Source: Thermostichus lividus PCC 6715 (GTDB lineage: Bacteria; Cyanobacteriota; Cyanobacteriia; Thermosynechococcales; Thermosynechococcaceae). From it: 64,000 bases of DNA. Position 1 is the first letter of the stretch; every line of letters starts with the position of its first letter. The stretch lies in the NCBI RefSeq assembly GCF_002754935.1, contig NZ_CP018092.1, forward strand, positions 558,001-622,000, given 5' to 3'. Under the pieces are notes generated by a model, which saw nothing but the letters and a program-made list of their open reading frames with translations, searched no databases and was not told where the DNA came from. This document shows, piece by piece, positions 50,464 to 62,090 of the stretch. The position numbers and the translations under genes were made by a program.

Positions 50464-50700
50464 TTACCAAGTTGGGTCACTAAAAACAGAGGCAGTCACG
50501 GTGAGGCGATCGCCCGCAAGGGTGGAAATACAGGCGCGAATTTCCTCGCCATCTTCTAGCTCCAGCGTGCACGCACCACAACTCCCCATACAGCAGCCCG
50601 TGGGAATCTCAACCCCGGCGCGATCGGCCACGGTCAACCACGATTCCCCAGCCTCAGCACTCACCGATACGTTCTCGGGCAAAAAGGTTACCGTAATCAT
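50464..50700 (-). CDS. Short [2Fe-2S] ferredoxin-like protein
   Basis: This 78-residue protein has a plant-type cluster loop: two adjacent Cys in [16 protein letters not shown], giving C-x4-C-x2-C, and the fourth Cys in [10 protein letters not shown]. It is shorter than PetF (about 97 residues), lacking the final helix. It probably serves as a specialised electron carrier. Its start overlaps the pyrB stop, so it is the last gene of a leftward unit with pyrB. Confidence 0.85.
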   Translation of the reverse strand: MITVTFLPENVSVSAEAGESWLTVADRAGVEIPTGCCMGSCGACTLELEDGEEIRACISTLAGDRLTVTASVFSDPTW

Positions 50701-51692
50701 CCACCTGCGTCCGGCGTACTCCCCATCAAATATAACAAGGCCATCCGCACCGCCACACCACTGGTCACCTGTTGGTTCACGAGGCTGACGTGCCCATCAT
50801 CAAGTAAGGCGGAACTCAGTTCTACCCCACGGTTCACAGGCCCCGGATGCAGAACCCGCACGTGGGGCTGGCACAGCCGTAGCCGTTCGTGGGTAATGCC
50901 AAACTGTTGGTGATACTCGCGCAAACTGGGAATCAAATGCTGATCCATGCGCTCCCGCTGCAACCGCAGGGTCATCACGATGTCGGCCTTGGCGAGGGCT
51001 GGCTCTAGCTGCCAGTGGAGGGTGACCCCATACTTGGCAAACTCAGGCGGCAAGAGGGTCGGCGGCCCTGCCAGATGCACATCGGCACCAGCAGTCGTCA
51101 GGCTATAGAGGTTGGAGCGTGCCACCCGGGAATGGCGAATATCTCCGACAATGGCAATTTTTTTCCCCCGGAGAAGTTCACAGCGGGGCTGACGAGGACT
51201 GTAAAGCTGACAGAGGGTAAATAAATCTAAAAGGGCTTGGGAGGGGTGCTCGTGCAGGCCATCCCCGGCATTGAGAACCGCCACCTGAGTGCCAAGGCGA
51301 TCCATTTCAGCCGCAATGGTGTGGGGCACCCCCGACTGTTGGTGGCGAATAACCATGAATTCCGCCCCCATCGCCCAGAGGGTCTTGGCGGTATCCAGAA
51401 TGGTTTCCCCCTTACTGAGGGCAGAGGTTCCCGGCGCAAAGTTAAGAATATCGGCAGAGAGACGCTTGGCTGCTAGTTCAAAACTATTGCGAGTGCGGGT
51501 GGAGCTTTCAAAAAAGAGATTGGCAACCACCCTAGCTTGGAGCGTTGGCACTTTTTTGGTGCGGCGATTCAGTACCTCCTGAAAGCTGGCGGCGGTTTGC
51601 AGGACAATATCTAGCTCTGGAACGCTAAAGTCCTGGAGCGACAGGATATGACGGCGGTGCCATTGCAGAGGTGTGTGGAGGGATGAGGTCAT
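50697..51692 (-). CDS. pyrB: Aspartate carbamoyltransferase catalytic subunit
   Basis: The 331-residue enzyme condenses carbamoyl phosphate and aspartate, the first committed step of pyrimidine synthesis. The carbamoyl phosphate site [19 protein letters not shown] and the domain [39 protein letters not shown] and [13 protein letters not shown] are all present. Its start overlaps the stop of the upstream phosphoribosyltransferase by four bases. Confidence 0.97.
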   Translation of the reverse strand: MTSSLHTPLQWHRRHILSLQDFSVPELDIVLQTAASFQEVLNRRTKKVPTLQARVVANLFFESSTRTRNSFELAAKRLSADILNFAPGTSALSKGETILDTAKTLWAMGAEFMVIRHQQSGVPHTIAAEMDRLGTQVAVLNAGDGLHEHPSQALLDLFTLCQLYSPRQPRCELLRGKKIAIVGDIRHSRVARSNLYSLTTAGADVHLAGPPTLLPPEFAKYGVTLHWQLEPALAKADIVMTLRLQRERMDQHLIPSLREYHQQFGITHERLRLCQPHVRVLHPGPVNRGVELSSALLDDGHVSLVNQQVTSGVAVRMALLYLMGSTPDAGG

Positions 51693-52206
51693 GGACAGGG
51701 GCTAAAGGTTGCGGCTAAATCGGTCACACTCAACTGTTCGTAGCGCTCAAAGGGCTGATGAATCCACGGATTGTCCGGTAGGTAGTGCACATAATAGTCG
51801 GGCGTGATACAGGAGGCGGCCTTGTACCACAGTACTGCAGTACGAATCTCTTCAATTGCAAAGCCGTACTTTACGTCGAGCCAGCGTAGCGTCTTTTTCA
51901 GTGACACGCCGGAATCAACCAAGTCATCGACTAGGAGCACATGGCTGCCAAGGTTGGCGGTGGTCATGGTTAGGTCATGGCCAAAGGTGATGCGCCCCCG
52001 TTCTTGGTTATGCACTCCTGTGTAGGAGGATACCGCCAGAATGGCTAGGGGCTGCCGAAATAGGCGGCTGAGAATATCCCCGACCCGTAGCCCCCCTTAG
52101 CTAGGCAAAGCACTTGATTAAACTGCCAGCCAGAGTCGTGGATGGCGATCGCCAACTGCTCAATGGTGCGATGGTAGTCGTCCCAGTTGATATAGAGGTC
52201 TGCCAT
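51689..52206 (-). CDS. Phosphoribosyltransferase family protein, frameshifted in a G/C run
   Basis: Starting [19 protein letters not shown], the frame breaks at a C6 run (plus strand 52091-52096). With a seventh base it continues [23 protein letters not shown] into [12 protein letters not shown] and the PRPP-binding loop [21 protein letters not shown]. The full protein would have about 172 residues, of the xanthine-guanine type seen in many cyanobacteria. The adjacency to pyrB agrees with nucleotide metabolism. Confidence 0.85.
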
Positions 52207-52211
52207 AGCCC

Positions 52212-54562
<2,351 letters not shown>

Positions 54563-54729
54563 CTACTGTTTGTTAACCCAGCTTTGGGGCGATCGTGAAA
54601 AGCTTTTTATTATTATATTTACAAAACGTTACGCAGGAATGGCCGACCCCGAAATTCCTGTGGCTCAGGAGAGCGCGTTAAAATCCAAATGGAACTGCTC
54701 AGTTGCCTTATTGCACCCAAACTCCTGTG

Positions 54730-55974
54730 ATGACCTCTTCGTTTCTGCCGTTCGACCCCTGTGCTCCAGCCGTTCCCTGCCAATTACCGCCGGTGGATGT
54801 GGCGATTGTTGGGGGGGGAGTGGTTGGCCTTAGTTTAGCCTGTGCCCTGCGCCAGAGCGCTCTTAAGGTCGCCGTAATTGAAGCGGTGCCCACCGCCGGG
54901 GCGATCGCCAAGGGGCAAGCCTATGCGCTGCATCAGGTGTCGCGACAGTTTTTTCGTGAGATTGGGGTTTGGGAGGCCTTAGCCCCCCGGATTCAGCCCT
55001 TTGAGCAGGTACAACTTTCGGATGGTACCTTTTCCCAGACAGTGCGTTTTGACCCGCAGGATTTAGGCACGGAGGTCATTGGTTATGTGGCCGAGCATGC
55101 TGTGCTGGTGGACACGCTACAGGCGACGCTCAAGGCGGCCAGCAATGTGGTGGTCTATTGCCCATGGCGAGTGATAGAAACTCAAGGGGGGGGCGATCGC
55201 GCTCAGTTAACCCTAGTGAGTGCTGACTTGGCTCAGCCACAGGTGGCTCACCTCAGCGCCCGGTTGATTGTGGCGGCGGATGGAGGTAAATCTGCTGTGC
55301 GGGAGCAAATGGGTCTGAAACCGTGGGGCTGGCATTACCCTCAATCCTGCGTTGTGGCCACCCTCAACGTTGCCCATCCCCAACCCGTGCTGGCCTACGA
55401 GCGCTTTTGGCCCACCGGCCCGCTGGGGGTGTTGCCTTTGCCGGGCGATCGCTACCGTGTGGTCTGGACGCTGCCCCATGAGATGGCGGCGGCGGTTCTG
55501 GCGCTGGAGGATGCTGCCTTTTTAGAGCGGTTGCGGCCTTACCTTGACCCCGCTATGGCAGAGATCACTGGCGTGAGTGAGCGATTTATCTTCCCCACCC
55601 AACTGATGCAGGTGAATTCCTACGTGGGCGATCGCTGCGTGGTCATTGGCGATGCGGCACACCGCTGTCATCCGGTGGGAGGGCAGGGCTTAAACTTGGG
55701 GCTGCGAGATGTCTGGGCATTGGCAGCACAACTACAGGCGATCGCCCCCCAAGACATTGGCAGCTACCCTCAACTGCGGCAGTTTCAGCGGCAGCGGTTT
55801 TGGCAAAACAGCCTGACCTTGGCCTTCACCGACCTTCTGAATCGTCTCTTTTCCAATAATTGGCTCCCCCTTGTCCTGCTCCGTCGCGGTGGTTTGCTGG
55901 CTCTGCGATCAATCCCGATCCTGAGGCAGGGCGTGTTGCGATTCATGGCAGGTCTCACCTTCCCAGTGTCTTAG
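54730..55974 (+). CDS. FAD-dependent hydroxylase of the UbiH/Coq6 family
   Basis: The Rossmann FAD motif VDVAIVGGGVVGLSLACAL is at the N-terminus, the middle motif VAADGGKSAVREQMGL near residue 180, and the second FAD motif CVVIGDAAHRCHPVGGQGLNLGLRD near 305. These three define aromatic hydroxylases of the UbiH type. In cyanobacteria, which lack ubiquinone, the substrate is unclear. I use the ATG at 54730; an in-frame ATG 27 bases upstream gives a longer, less typical leader. It is transcribed divergently from crtP. Confidence 0.88.
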   Translation: MTSSFLPFDPCAPAVPCQLPPVDVAIVGGGVVGLSLACALRQSALKVAVIEAVPTAGAIAKGQAYALHQVSRQFFREIGVWEALAPRIQPFEQVQLSDGTFSQTVRFDPQDLGTEVIGYVAEHAVLVDTLQATLKAASNVVVYCPWRVIETQGGGDRAQLTLVSADLAQPQVAHLSARLIVAADGGKSAVREQMGLKPWGWHYPQSCVVATLNVAHPQPVLAYERFWPTGPLGVLPLPGDRYRVVWTLPHEMAAAVLALEDAAFLERLRPYLDPAMAEITGVSERFIFPTQLMQVNSYVGDRCVVIGDAAHRCHPVGGQGLNLGLRDVWALAAQLQAIAPQDIGSYPQLRQFQRQRFWQNSLTLAFTDLLNRLFSNNWLPLVLLRRGGLLALRSIPILRQGVLRFMAGLTFPVS

Positions 55975-56705
55975 GGAAAGCGCTGCGATCGATAGCGGTA
56001 GAGCACAAAGGGAACAACGGGTGCAAGAATCACCAAGAAGCCGTACAGGCCAACCACAGTGGCTAAATCCGTATGGAAAAAATCCCGCGCTAGGCGCACC
56101 AAGTCGTGATCAATTCCCCCTTTGCCCATGAGGTAGAGTTCCCGAAACACATCGTTGAACTGCAACTGCCACGCAAAGCGCATATTAAATAGCACAATAA
56201 AAAAGCCCAGCATGGCATAAAGGGGGCGCTCAATGGCGTAGCGACACCCCCAGCCGCTCAGCGCACGGTAGAGAAAAATCATCGCAAATAGGAGTTCAAA
56301 GCCGTGCCCCATCGCTACAAAGAGCATCTCGTGAATGGGACTCAGGGCAAAAAGAGTGTAGATTGCGGTCAATACGCCAAGGGCGATCAATAGCGGCCGA
56401 TGGTGGCGACAGTAGTAGGCCAAGCCTGCTAACCCAGCGTAAAGCAGCACCACTAAAAAACCGACGCGATCGCCATGCAGCGTCACGCCACCGCCGTAGC
56501 GAAAATCAAAGGCAGGAATGGCCGGATAGCCAAACAGCCATGCGGTGAATGCGTGCCCCAGCTCATGCACCAGTGTGATTAATGGACTCAACAAAAAGGT
56601 GACCTGCTCGGAACTGAGCACCAGTAGCGCCAGACCGATCCCTGCTACAACCACCTGCCAGTCGTTGCTCGTGGGGTCTTGCCCGGGCAGACTCACCTTG
56701 CTCAC
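55971..56705 (-). CDS. M50-type membrane metalloprotease-like protein
   Basis: The 244-residue multi-spanning protein has LSPLITLVHELGHAFTAWLFGYP, a zinc HExxH motif in a membrane helix as in the M50B/SpoIVFB group, and HGDRVGFLVVLLYAGLAGL. A second conserved Asp motif of active M50 proteases is not obvious, so activity is uncertain. Its end overlaps the hydroxylase stop in convergent orientation. Confidence 0.7.
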   Translation of the reverse strand: MSKVSLPGQDPTSNDWQVVVAGIGLALLVLSSEQVTFLLSPLITLVHELGHAFTAWLFGYPAIPAFDFRYGGGVTLHGDRVGFLVVLLYAGLAGLAYYCRHHRPLLIALGVLTAIYTLFALSPIHEMLFVAMGHGFELLFAMIFLYRALSGWGCRYAIERPLYAMLGFFIVLFNMRFAWQLQFNDVFRELYLMGKGGIDHDLVRLARDFFHTDLATVVGLYGFLVILAPVVPFVLYRYRSQRFP

Positions 56706-56707
56706 GG

Positions 56708-57079
56708 CTAGGGAGGGGCTGGAGACGGTTGTGGTGAGGCAGTGCGCAGGAGGTCGCCCTGAGCCACCTTCTGTAGGCGACTGCAGCTAGTGAGGTCAAG
56801 GGACGTTTCCCACAGCAGAGCGTCCTGATGGTAGGCGCTAACAATGGCACTAAAGGTTGGGTAGGTGGGCCACTGCACTAGTTCGCGGCTCAACAGCGTC
56901 AGGGCGATCGCCGCGGGCACCGGTGCTGGACACAGTAACCCCAAGTATAAACACTGGCTTTTGTGCTGCACCTCAACCTGAATCCCCTTCGGAGCCAACG
57001 CTTGGGTGAGGAGGGTCTGCACTGCCCCCAGATCCCCCATGGCGGCTGCTTGCCGCAGCGAGTGCTGTGCTGTGCCCAT
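56708..57079 (-). CDS. Conserved cyanobacterial protein of unknown function
   Basis: This 123-residue protein has a repeated-domain-like segment LLTQALAPKGIQVEVQHKSQCLYLGLLCPAPVP, resembling a short module found singly or repeated in cyanobacterial proteins (pattern L..L.PKGI...V....CL.V.L). The rest is featureless with a Pro-rich end. It sits two bases from the M50 gene and three from the next upstream gene, so the three are likely one transcript. Confidence 0.6.
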   Translation of the reverse strand: MGTAQHSLRQAAAMGDLGAVQTLLTQALAPKGIQVEVQHKSQCLYLGLLCPAPVPAAIALTLLSRELVQWPTYPTFSAIVSAYHQDALLWETSLDLTSCSRLQKVAQGDLLRTASPQPSPAPP

Positions 57080-57082
57080 GGC

Positions 57083-58411
57083 TTACTCCGATTTGAGCCG
57101 CCGCTGCCAGTCGCGATCAATTCTCTCTGATTGTGCGAGTTCCTGCTCAAGAAGATCTTGATCAGAGCGGTAGGCAAGGTTGTCCTCATCAACCTGTCTC
57201 TCTTGGGCGTAGGCTTGAGCCGCTCTCAGTTTGGCTTGCACCTCGGTGCTGGGGTTCGCCAAAATTGCCGCATAGCGATAGCGGCGGGCATTGCGATCGC
57301 GAATGCGCTGATTTTGCCACAGTAACCAGTAATATCGTCCTAGGGGAATTCCCAAAAAGCCAAGGCCATACCCCAATAACACCCAAAAAATAGAGGCGAC
57401 AAAGGCCACTAGCCCCCCTAACTCTTGGGCAATCTCGCCATCCCCCAGCAGGTACCAGAGCATGAGGGCACCAATGAGGTTGACGCAGCCAAGGCCAATC
57501 GCCACCATAATTTGCCACGCCGGTGCACGACTAAACCGCCAGAGATGCTCCTCTAGGATGGGGGGTAAGGAGGGCTGAGGCCGCCGCCGTTGCCCTGCGG
57601 TGGTTTGCAGATCAGGAAACCGGTAGATAATTTGACCCGTTTCAGTTACCTCGGGGCGGCCATTGAAGTGGCTGAGCACCGGAATCATAAAAGACTCGTC
57701 ATCGCTGGGGCGATCGCCGAGATCAAGGTAGGGGGCAATCTGCTCCGCTATGACGGCTCCTTGATGTTGGCGAATAACTTGACCAATCAGTTGCCAGCGG
57801 CGCTCCTCAAGATCGGCATTGGGGTTACCGTCCCCAAATAAAAACGAATAGACCCCTTCAAAGAAGTTCATCTCTTCGCTGTCATCTCTGCTGCGCCCTC
57901 TCGTTGCGCTGCTGGACACCGGCGATCGCCGTCGCGAGGAGGTATCCCCAAAGAAAAACCAAAAGTCCGGAAAAACCCACCAACGAATGCTGCCACCACC
58001 CCATGAACCACCCTCGCCATTGCTATCGTCACTATTGCGGCCTTGGGTTGCTAAGGCAATGAGAATAATGGCGATCGCCAAGAAAATCAGGACAATAGAC
58101 ACCACGAGGAAAATACCAAAGGAGATGCGAATAAGATAAAACAGCACCCCCCAGACCCGCTGCCACAGTGCATGGAGTTGCAGTTGCCAATACTTTGCCT
58201 GCAAAATACTGCGAAAGTTGGGGGGCAGCACGTAGGCAATATCGCCACTTTCAGCAACTTGCAGCGTACCGCCGACCTCCCCTGCCAAGGCAAGGAGACC
58301 CCTTTCTGCCTCCTGGAGTGGCAACCCCACCGCCGCTGCCACATCCCCGGCAGTGACACGGTAGCCAAGGGTTTCAACAGCCCGCATTAGTCGGCGATCC
58401 ACATTCATCAA
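57083..58411 (-). CDS. Conserved cyanobacterial/plastid membrane protein of unknown function
   Basis: A winged-helix-like N-terminus (LMRAVETLGYRVTAGDVAAAVGLPLQEAERGLLAL) is followed by a double hydrophobic segment at about residues 85-125 and an acidic, Gly/Arg/Ser-rich loop. A second domain contains QLIGQVIRQHQGAVIAEQIAPYL and EVTETGQIIYRFPDLQ, then two more helices near 300-355 and a charged C-terminal helix. Relatives exist in plant plastids as I recall. Function unknown; the N-terminal domain suggests nucleic acid or protein binding. Confidence 0.65.
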   Translation of the reverse strand: MMNVDRRLMRAVETLGYRVTAGDVAAAVGLPLQEAERGLLALAGEVGGTLQVAESGDIAYVLPPNFRSILQAKYWQLQLHALWQRVWGVLFYLIRISFGIFLVVSIVLIFLAIAIILIALATQGRNSDDSNGEGGSWGGGSIRWWVFPDFWFFFGDTSSRRRSPVSSSATRGRSRDDSEEMNFFEGVYSFLFGDGNPNADLEERRWQLIGQVIRQHQGAVIAEQIAPYLDLGDRPSDDESFMIPVLSHFNGRPEVTETGQIIYRFPDLQTTAGQRRRPQPSLPPILEEHLWRFSRAPAWQIMVAIGLGCVNLIGALMLWYLLGDGEIAQELGGLVAFVASIFWVLLGYGLGFLGIPLGRYYWLLWQNQRIRDRNARRYRYAAILANPSTEVQAKLRAAQAYAQERQVDEDNLAYRSDQDLLEQELAQSERIDRDWQRRLKSE

Positions 58412-58478
58412 AACCTCCCGACCCCACTATGGGCTAAGGCTCTATCCCTACTGTGACATACTCTCAGGGGTGATTGAC

Positions 58479-58765
58479 AGCCTCCCCACCGCAAGCGGAC
58501 GGGGTTTTCCGCTCACATTCGATAAAAGTGAACGGGCGATGACCACACCCCACATCTGCGGGGCATCGAACCCCTTGATGAAGGCACTTGCATCCCGATG
58601 CTCACCTGACCTTTTGGGCGGTGAGCGACAGGTAGAGCGCGAGGCTTACCGATTGCCGCAGAACCGTACTACACGGAACTGTGTAGGGGCGGTTTGCTCA
58701 CGCCTTTACGAGTTCGTTTGTGGACTACGTAAGAATCCCCCACCTTTAGGTGGTGGGAGTGTCAA
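58479..58765 (+). mobile_element. Non-autonomous IS200/IS605-like element with both ends
   Basis: The left end follows TTGAC (58474-58478) with the hairpin CCCCACCGCAAGCGGACGGGG. The right end has the hairpin around CCACCTTTAGGTGG and finishes GGGAGTGTCAA. No transposase or tnpB frame lies inside; a long open frame through it shows no family features. Its right 90 bases are shared with 35880-35975. The spacing suggests a stripped element that keeps the ends and the presumed guide-RNA scaffold. Confidence 0.7.
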
Positions 58766-58821
58766 ACCCAGCGATCGCCCCGCAGAGGCAGAACTGCATC
58801 GACAGCCACTGCGGGATGCGC

Positions 58822-61128
58822 TCATACAGAGCGATGCTGCGGTGGAATATGCTGGACTGGATGTTCTGGGTGCGTGGCTTCCCACTCCGCAAGGAACTCT
58901 TTGGTATCTTTGACTGGAGGTAAGGGCAACGCGCCTCCCGGACCAGTCAAGGGGCGTAACCCGTTGAGTTCCGCCAAGATCGCGGTTCCATTGTTAATGA
59001 CCACCGCAAGGATAGGATCAAGGGCAAAGAAGATGCCTGACAGCAGCGCACCAATGTTTGGAATGGCTACAATGGCTGTGTTTTGCCAGACAATTTCCAT
59101 GGCTTGCTTGGCAATGCGAATAGCAAGGGTTAGCCCCCGCAAATCATCTTCCATCAGCACTACATCTGCGGTCTCCCGAGCAATATCCGTAGCACCAGCA
59201 AAGGAAATAGACACATCTGCATAGGCCAAGGCCGCGGAGTCATTGATGCCATCACCGCAGAAGGCAACTACTTTACCGCTGTCGTGGAGACTGCGCACCA
59301 CCTCAACTTTCTTTTCGGGAAAGGCTTCAGCGTAGATATTCTGGGGAGCAATGCCAAGATCCTTCGCCACCGCACGAGCAACTCGACCCACATCGCCCGT
59401 GAGCATATGGGGGGTAATGCCTGCACCTTTGAGTTCGCGAATGACCTCGGGGCTTTCATTGCGCATCGGGTCACTGTAAAGGATGACACCAATGAGATGG
59501 CCATCACCAGCAATATAAACCAGCGATGCCCGCCCAGAATTGAGATCCGGGAACCGCTCATTCAGTTCGTTTAGGCAAATGTTCTCCTGATCCATCATGC
59601 GGCGGCTGCCCACCCGCAGATCCACACCCCGAACCTTGGTCACCACCCCTAAGCCCACACGGTATTCCCAGTCTTCGCAGTCGTAAAGGGGCACGTTTGT
59701 CTCGCGGGCATGGCGGACAATGGCTTCAGCAACCGGATGGGTCAGCCCTTGCTCGGCACTGGCAGCCATACTGAGGATGTCCTCTGCACTGAAACGGGGA
59801 TCCATCACTTTAATATCGGTAACCCCTGCATGCCCTTGGGTGAGGGTGCCGGTTTTGTCAAAGACGATGGTGTCAATCTGCGCCAATTTTTCAATGGCGC
59901 GGCCACTGCGGATCAAGACACCGTGCTGCGCTGCGTAGGTGAGGGCAGAAAGAATGGTCGTGGGCACCGATACGCGGATCCCTGTCCCTAGATCAAGGGT
60001 GAGCAGGGCGATCGCCCGATTCAAGTCACCGGAGAGCAGTCCCACACCAGTACCAATGGCAAGGGTGGGAATCACCGCTCGGTTGGCCACCGCCGCCGCG
60101 TAGTTTTCAATACGAGTATCGTGCACCGGGGCAGCCTGCATGAGGCCGACAATAACTCCTGCGCGGGTATTGTTGCCAACCCGCTCAGCTAAAATGACCA
60201 GTTGGCCATCGACTAGGAGCGTTGAGGCAAAAACCTCCATCCCTTCACTGCGGGTAACAGGGACTGATTCCCCCGTTAGCTTACACTGATCAATTAAGCC
60301 GGTGCCCCGCAGCACAATGCCATCGACCGGAATTTGGTCACCGGGGTAAACAACGACGCGATCGCCTTCGACAATATCTTTAACTTCTACTTCTACCTCA
60401 ACCCCATCGCGCTCTACAAACGCAGTCTTGCCAAGGCAGTCCAGCAGATTGAGATTAGCGCGCTCCGACCCACGGGCTGTCAGATCCCGAATGACTTCCC
60501 CCCCTTCGACTAACCCCAACATAAAGGAAGGAGCAAAATAATGACCTTGCATCGTGTGCAGCGCGATCGCCAACCCATCTAGAAAATCAATGGTTAACTG
60601 CTTTTCCTCTTGCAGAGCATCCCATGCCCGCTTAAAGACGGGCATCGCTCCAGCAATAACCACACTGGCAATCACATACCCCGGAATAGGCAGCCCCATG
60701 AGAGAGCCTAAGCTCAGCCCCAACCCCAAGGCGGACAGCCCTAGGCGCTCCCAATAATTAATTTCATGACTTTCAGTTGCCGGCGCTGCTTTTTCTGCCG
60801 CTAGGACAGGTAAGTCCGGATTAGCTGCCACCTGAATAGACTCAAAAATCTGCCCCTGTACGGTTGCCAGTGCTTCGCCAAAAAGCTTGGGATTGTACTC
60901 CACAACTAAAGACCGCGCAGGCGGGTTAATCCGTGCCGTAGTAACAGCGGGTAAGGTTCCCACAATATAGAGGAGGCGTGCGCCATACTCCGCATCAACG
61001 CCCAAGCGGGGAATCCGAATCCGAAACCGTCCAGTGATCCAATGAACGACTTGATAATGAATCGTTTCTGCCGCAACAGTAGTGGCTAAATTCGACTCAG
61101 GGGAAGCACTGCGGGCAATGGTAGTCAT
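58822..61128 (-). CDS. P1B-like heavy-metal transport ATPase with an atypical ion-binding motif
   Basis: The 768-residue protein has the P-type ATPase core: CKLTGESVPVTR, phosphorylation site VFDKTGTLTQGH, the P1B His-Pro pair in GLTHPVAEAI, MLTGDVG and FCGDGINDSAAL. The N-terminal 90 residues form an HMA-like fold (WITGRFRIRIPRLG) without CxxC. The membrane motif that is CPC in most metal ATPases reads LDLGTGIRVSVPT here, without Cys. The C-terminal tail is His-rich (HPEHPVQHIPPQHRS). Cu and Zn transport by the usual site is thus unlikely; Mn, Co or Fe are possible but unproven. Confidence 0.85.
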   Translation of the reverse strand: MTTIARSASPESNLATTVAAETIHYQVVHWITGRFRIRIPRLGVDAEYGARLLYIVGTLPAVTTARINPPARSLVVEYNPKLFGEALATVQGQIFESIQVAANPDLPVLAAEKAAPATESHEINYWERLGLSALGLGLSLGSLMGLPIPGYVIASVVIAGAMPVFKRAWDALQEEKQLTIDFLDGLAIALHTMQGHYFAPSFMLGLVEGGEVIRDLTARGSERANLNLLDCLGKTAFVERDGVEVEVEVKDIVEGDRVVVYPGDQIPVDGIVLRGTGLIDQCKLTGESVPVTRSEGMEVFASTLLVDGQLVILAERVGNNTRAGVIVGLMQAAPVHDTRIENYAAAVANRAVIPTLAIGTGVGLLSGDLNRAIALLTLDLGTGIRVSVPTTILSALTYAAQHGVLIRSGRAIEKLAQIDTIVFDKTGTLTQGHAGVTDIKVMDPRFSAEDILSMAASAEQGLTHPVAEAIVRHARETNVPLYDCEDWEYRVGLGVVTKVRGVDLRVGSRRMMDQENICLNELNERFPDLNSGRASLVYIAGDGHLIGVILYSDPMRNESPEVIRELKGAGITPHMLTGDVGRVARAVAKDLGIAPQNIYAEAFPEKKVEVVRSLHDSGKVVAFCGDGINDSAALAYADVSISFAGATDIARETADVVLMEDDLRGLTLAIRIAKQAMEIVWQNTAIVAIPNIGALLSGIFFALDPILAVVINNGTAILAELNGLRPLTGPGGALPLPPVKDTKEFLAEWEATHPEHPVQHIPPQHRSV

Positions 61129-61343
61129 GGTTGGTTCCTGAATGGGATAAAACTGTCAAGCACAGGTCGTATTCAAAGGTTTCAGAGGTATTCTATGGCT
61201 TGTAGCTGAGGTATTCTATGGCTTGTAGCTTAAGACACGGAGATGACAACATCATGGCAGCACTGTGAACCCGAAGTGACAAAAGTTGATTCAAATTAAA
61301 GCAGTCTATGCAATGAAAGGCAATGTGTCATGGGACGATTTAT

Positions 61344-61781
61344 AGGAGTGATGTGGGCGGGCTAAAACCCCTCCGCTTTAGCGAGGGGATACAGCCAACT
61401 CAGGGGGCTTTAGCCCTCTCTATGTGTTAAACTAGAGACGTGGAAAGTAGGCGTATCAACTACGCGAAGAAACATCCTAGTACGGAGAAATCCCGGCAAG
61501 TAAGTCACTACCGCTTTGGCGGCAAGCCTAAACCACTGCAAGCAATGGCAGGATGTTGAGCGTATCGAATTGGCTAGTGTTGAAAAGCGCGAAACCACGA
61601 ACCGAAACATAAACGTAGTCCCAATAGCAGAAATGCTTGAGGTGAGTAGGGGGTCTTTGACTGCCCCCACCCGCATTAAGTTGTGGGTGACAGCTCAAGG
61701 GAAAAGCGAAGCAACGCGGCTTCAGCCCGTTGCGTAGCATCCTTTGGGAATCCCCTCTCTTTCAAGGAGGGGAGAAGTCAA
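61344..61781 (+). mobile_element. Copy B: 438-base non-autonomous derivative of the tnpB element at 15442
   Basis: Preceded by TTTAT (61339-61343), the left end with its two hairpins matches copy A through GGGGGCTTTAGCCC. The last 140 bases, from TAGGGGGTCTTTGACTG to GTCAA, match copy A with only about two differences by eye. The middle 200 bases hold a different, decayed tnpB-like tail (VERIELASVEKRETTNRN...). The element therefore keeps both ends and the RE-proximal region expected to encode the guide-RNA scaffold, but no enzyme. Confidence 0.82.
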
Positions 61782-61812
61782 ACCTTACAACTTACATTTG
61801 CAAATTAGCCAA

Positions 61813-62028
61813 ATGTACCAACAAGGGCAGTCCTTCTTTGCAACAGCAAAAGTAGAAGATTGGCTGAGACAGTATCAACAAAATCCTGCCGACTACATCA
61901 TCTCTTTTTCTCAACATCCCGCCCCTCCCAATTCTGGCTTGGTCTATGTGGTACAGGTTCACCTGCAACGGCGTGATGGCCAGCCCGTAGATCCATGGCT
62001 ATTGGCACAGCTTCAAGGAGGCCAATAG
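61813..62028 (+). CDS. Small hypothetical protein
   Basis: From ATG 61813 it encodes 71 residues: MYQQGQSFFATAKVEDWLRQYQ, NPADYIISFSQHP, LVYVVQVHLQRRDGQPVDPWLLAQLQ. It looks like a compact alpha/beta domain and codon choice resembles its neighbours, but I cannot name a family. The frame is open upstream into copy B, whose right end lies only 31 bases away; insertion may have removed the native promoter or a few N-terminal residues. Confidence 0.5.
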   Translation: MYQQGQSFFATAKVEDWLRQYQQNPADYIISFSQHPAPPNSGLVYVVQVHLQRRDGQPVDPWLLAQLQGGQ

Positions 62029-62067
62029 TAAAGTTTTGTGAACAACTTGCGTTAAGGTGGAGAAATT

Positions 62068-62081
62068 GTTAAATTAGATAC
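62068..62081 (+). promoter_or_regulatory. Possible NtcA repressor site at the gifB promoter
   Basis: GTTAAATTAGATAC matches the NtcA box GTA-N8-TAC at five of six conserved positions (GTT for GTA). It overlaps the probable -10 region (TAAATT or TAGATA at 62070-62080). NtcA is known to repress gif genes in other cyanobacteria, where the site overlaps the promoter. Confidence 0.45.
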
Positions 62082-62090
62082 AGAAATGAA

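Noticed and set aside
58470-58913. 147-codon open frame across the element at 58479
   Set aside because: It is made of palindromic element sequence and the antisense of the ATPase 3' end; no protein-like composition.
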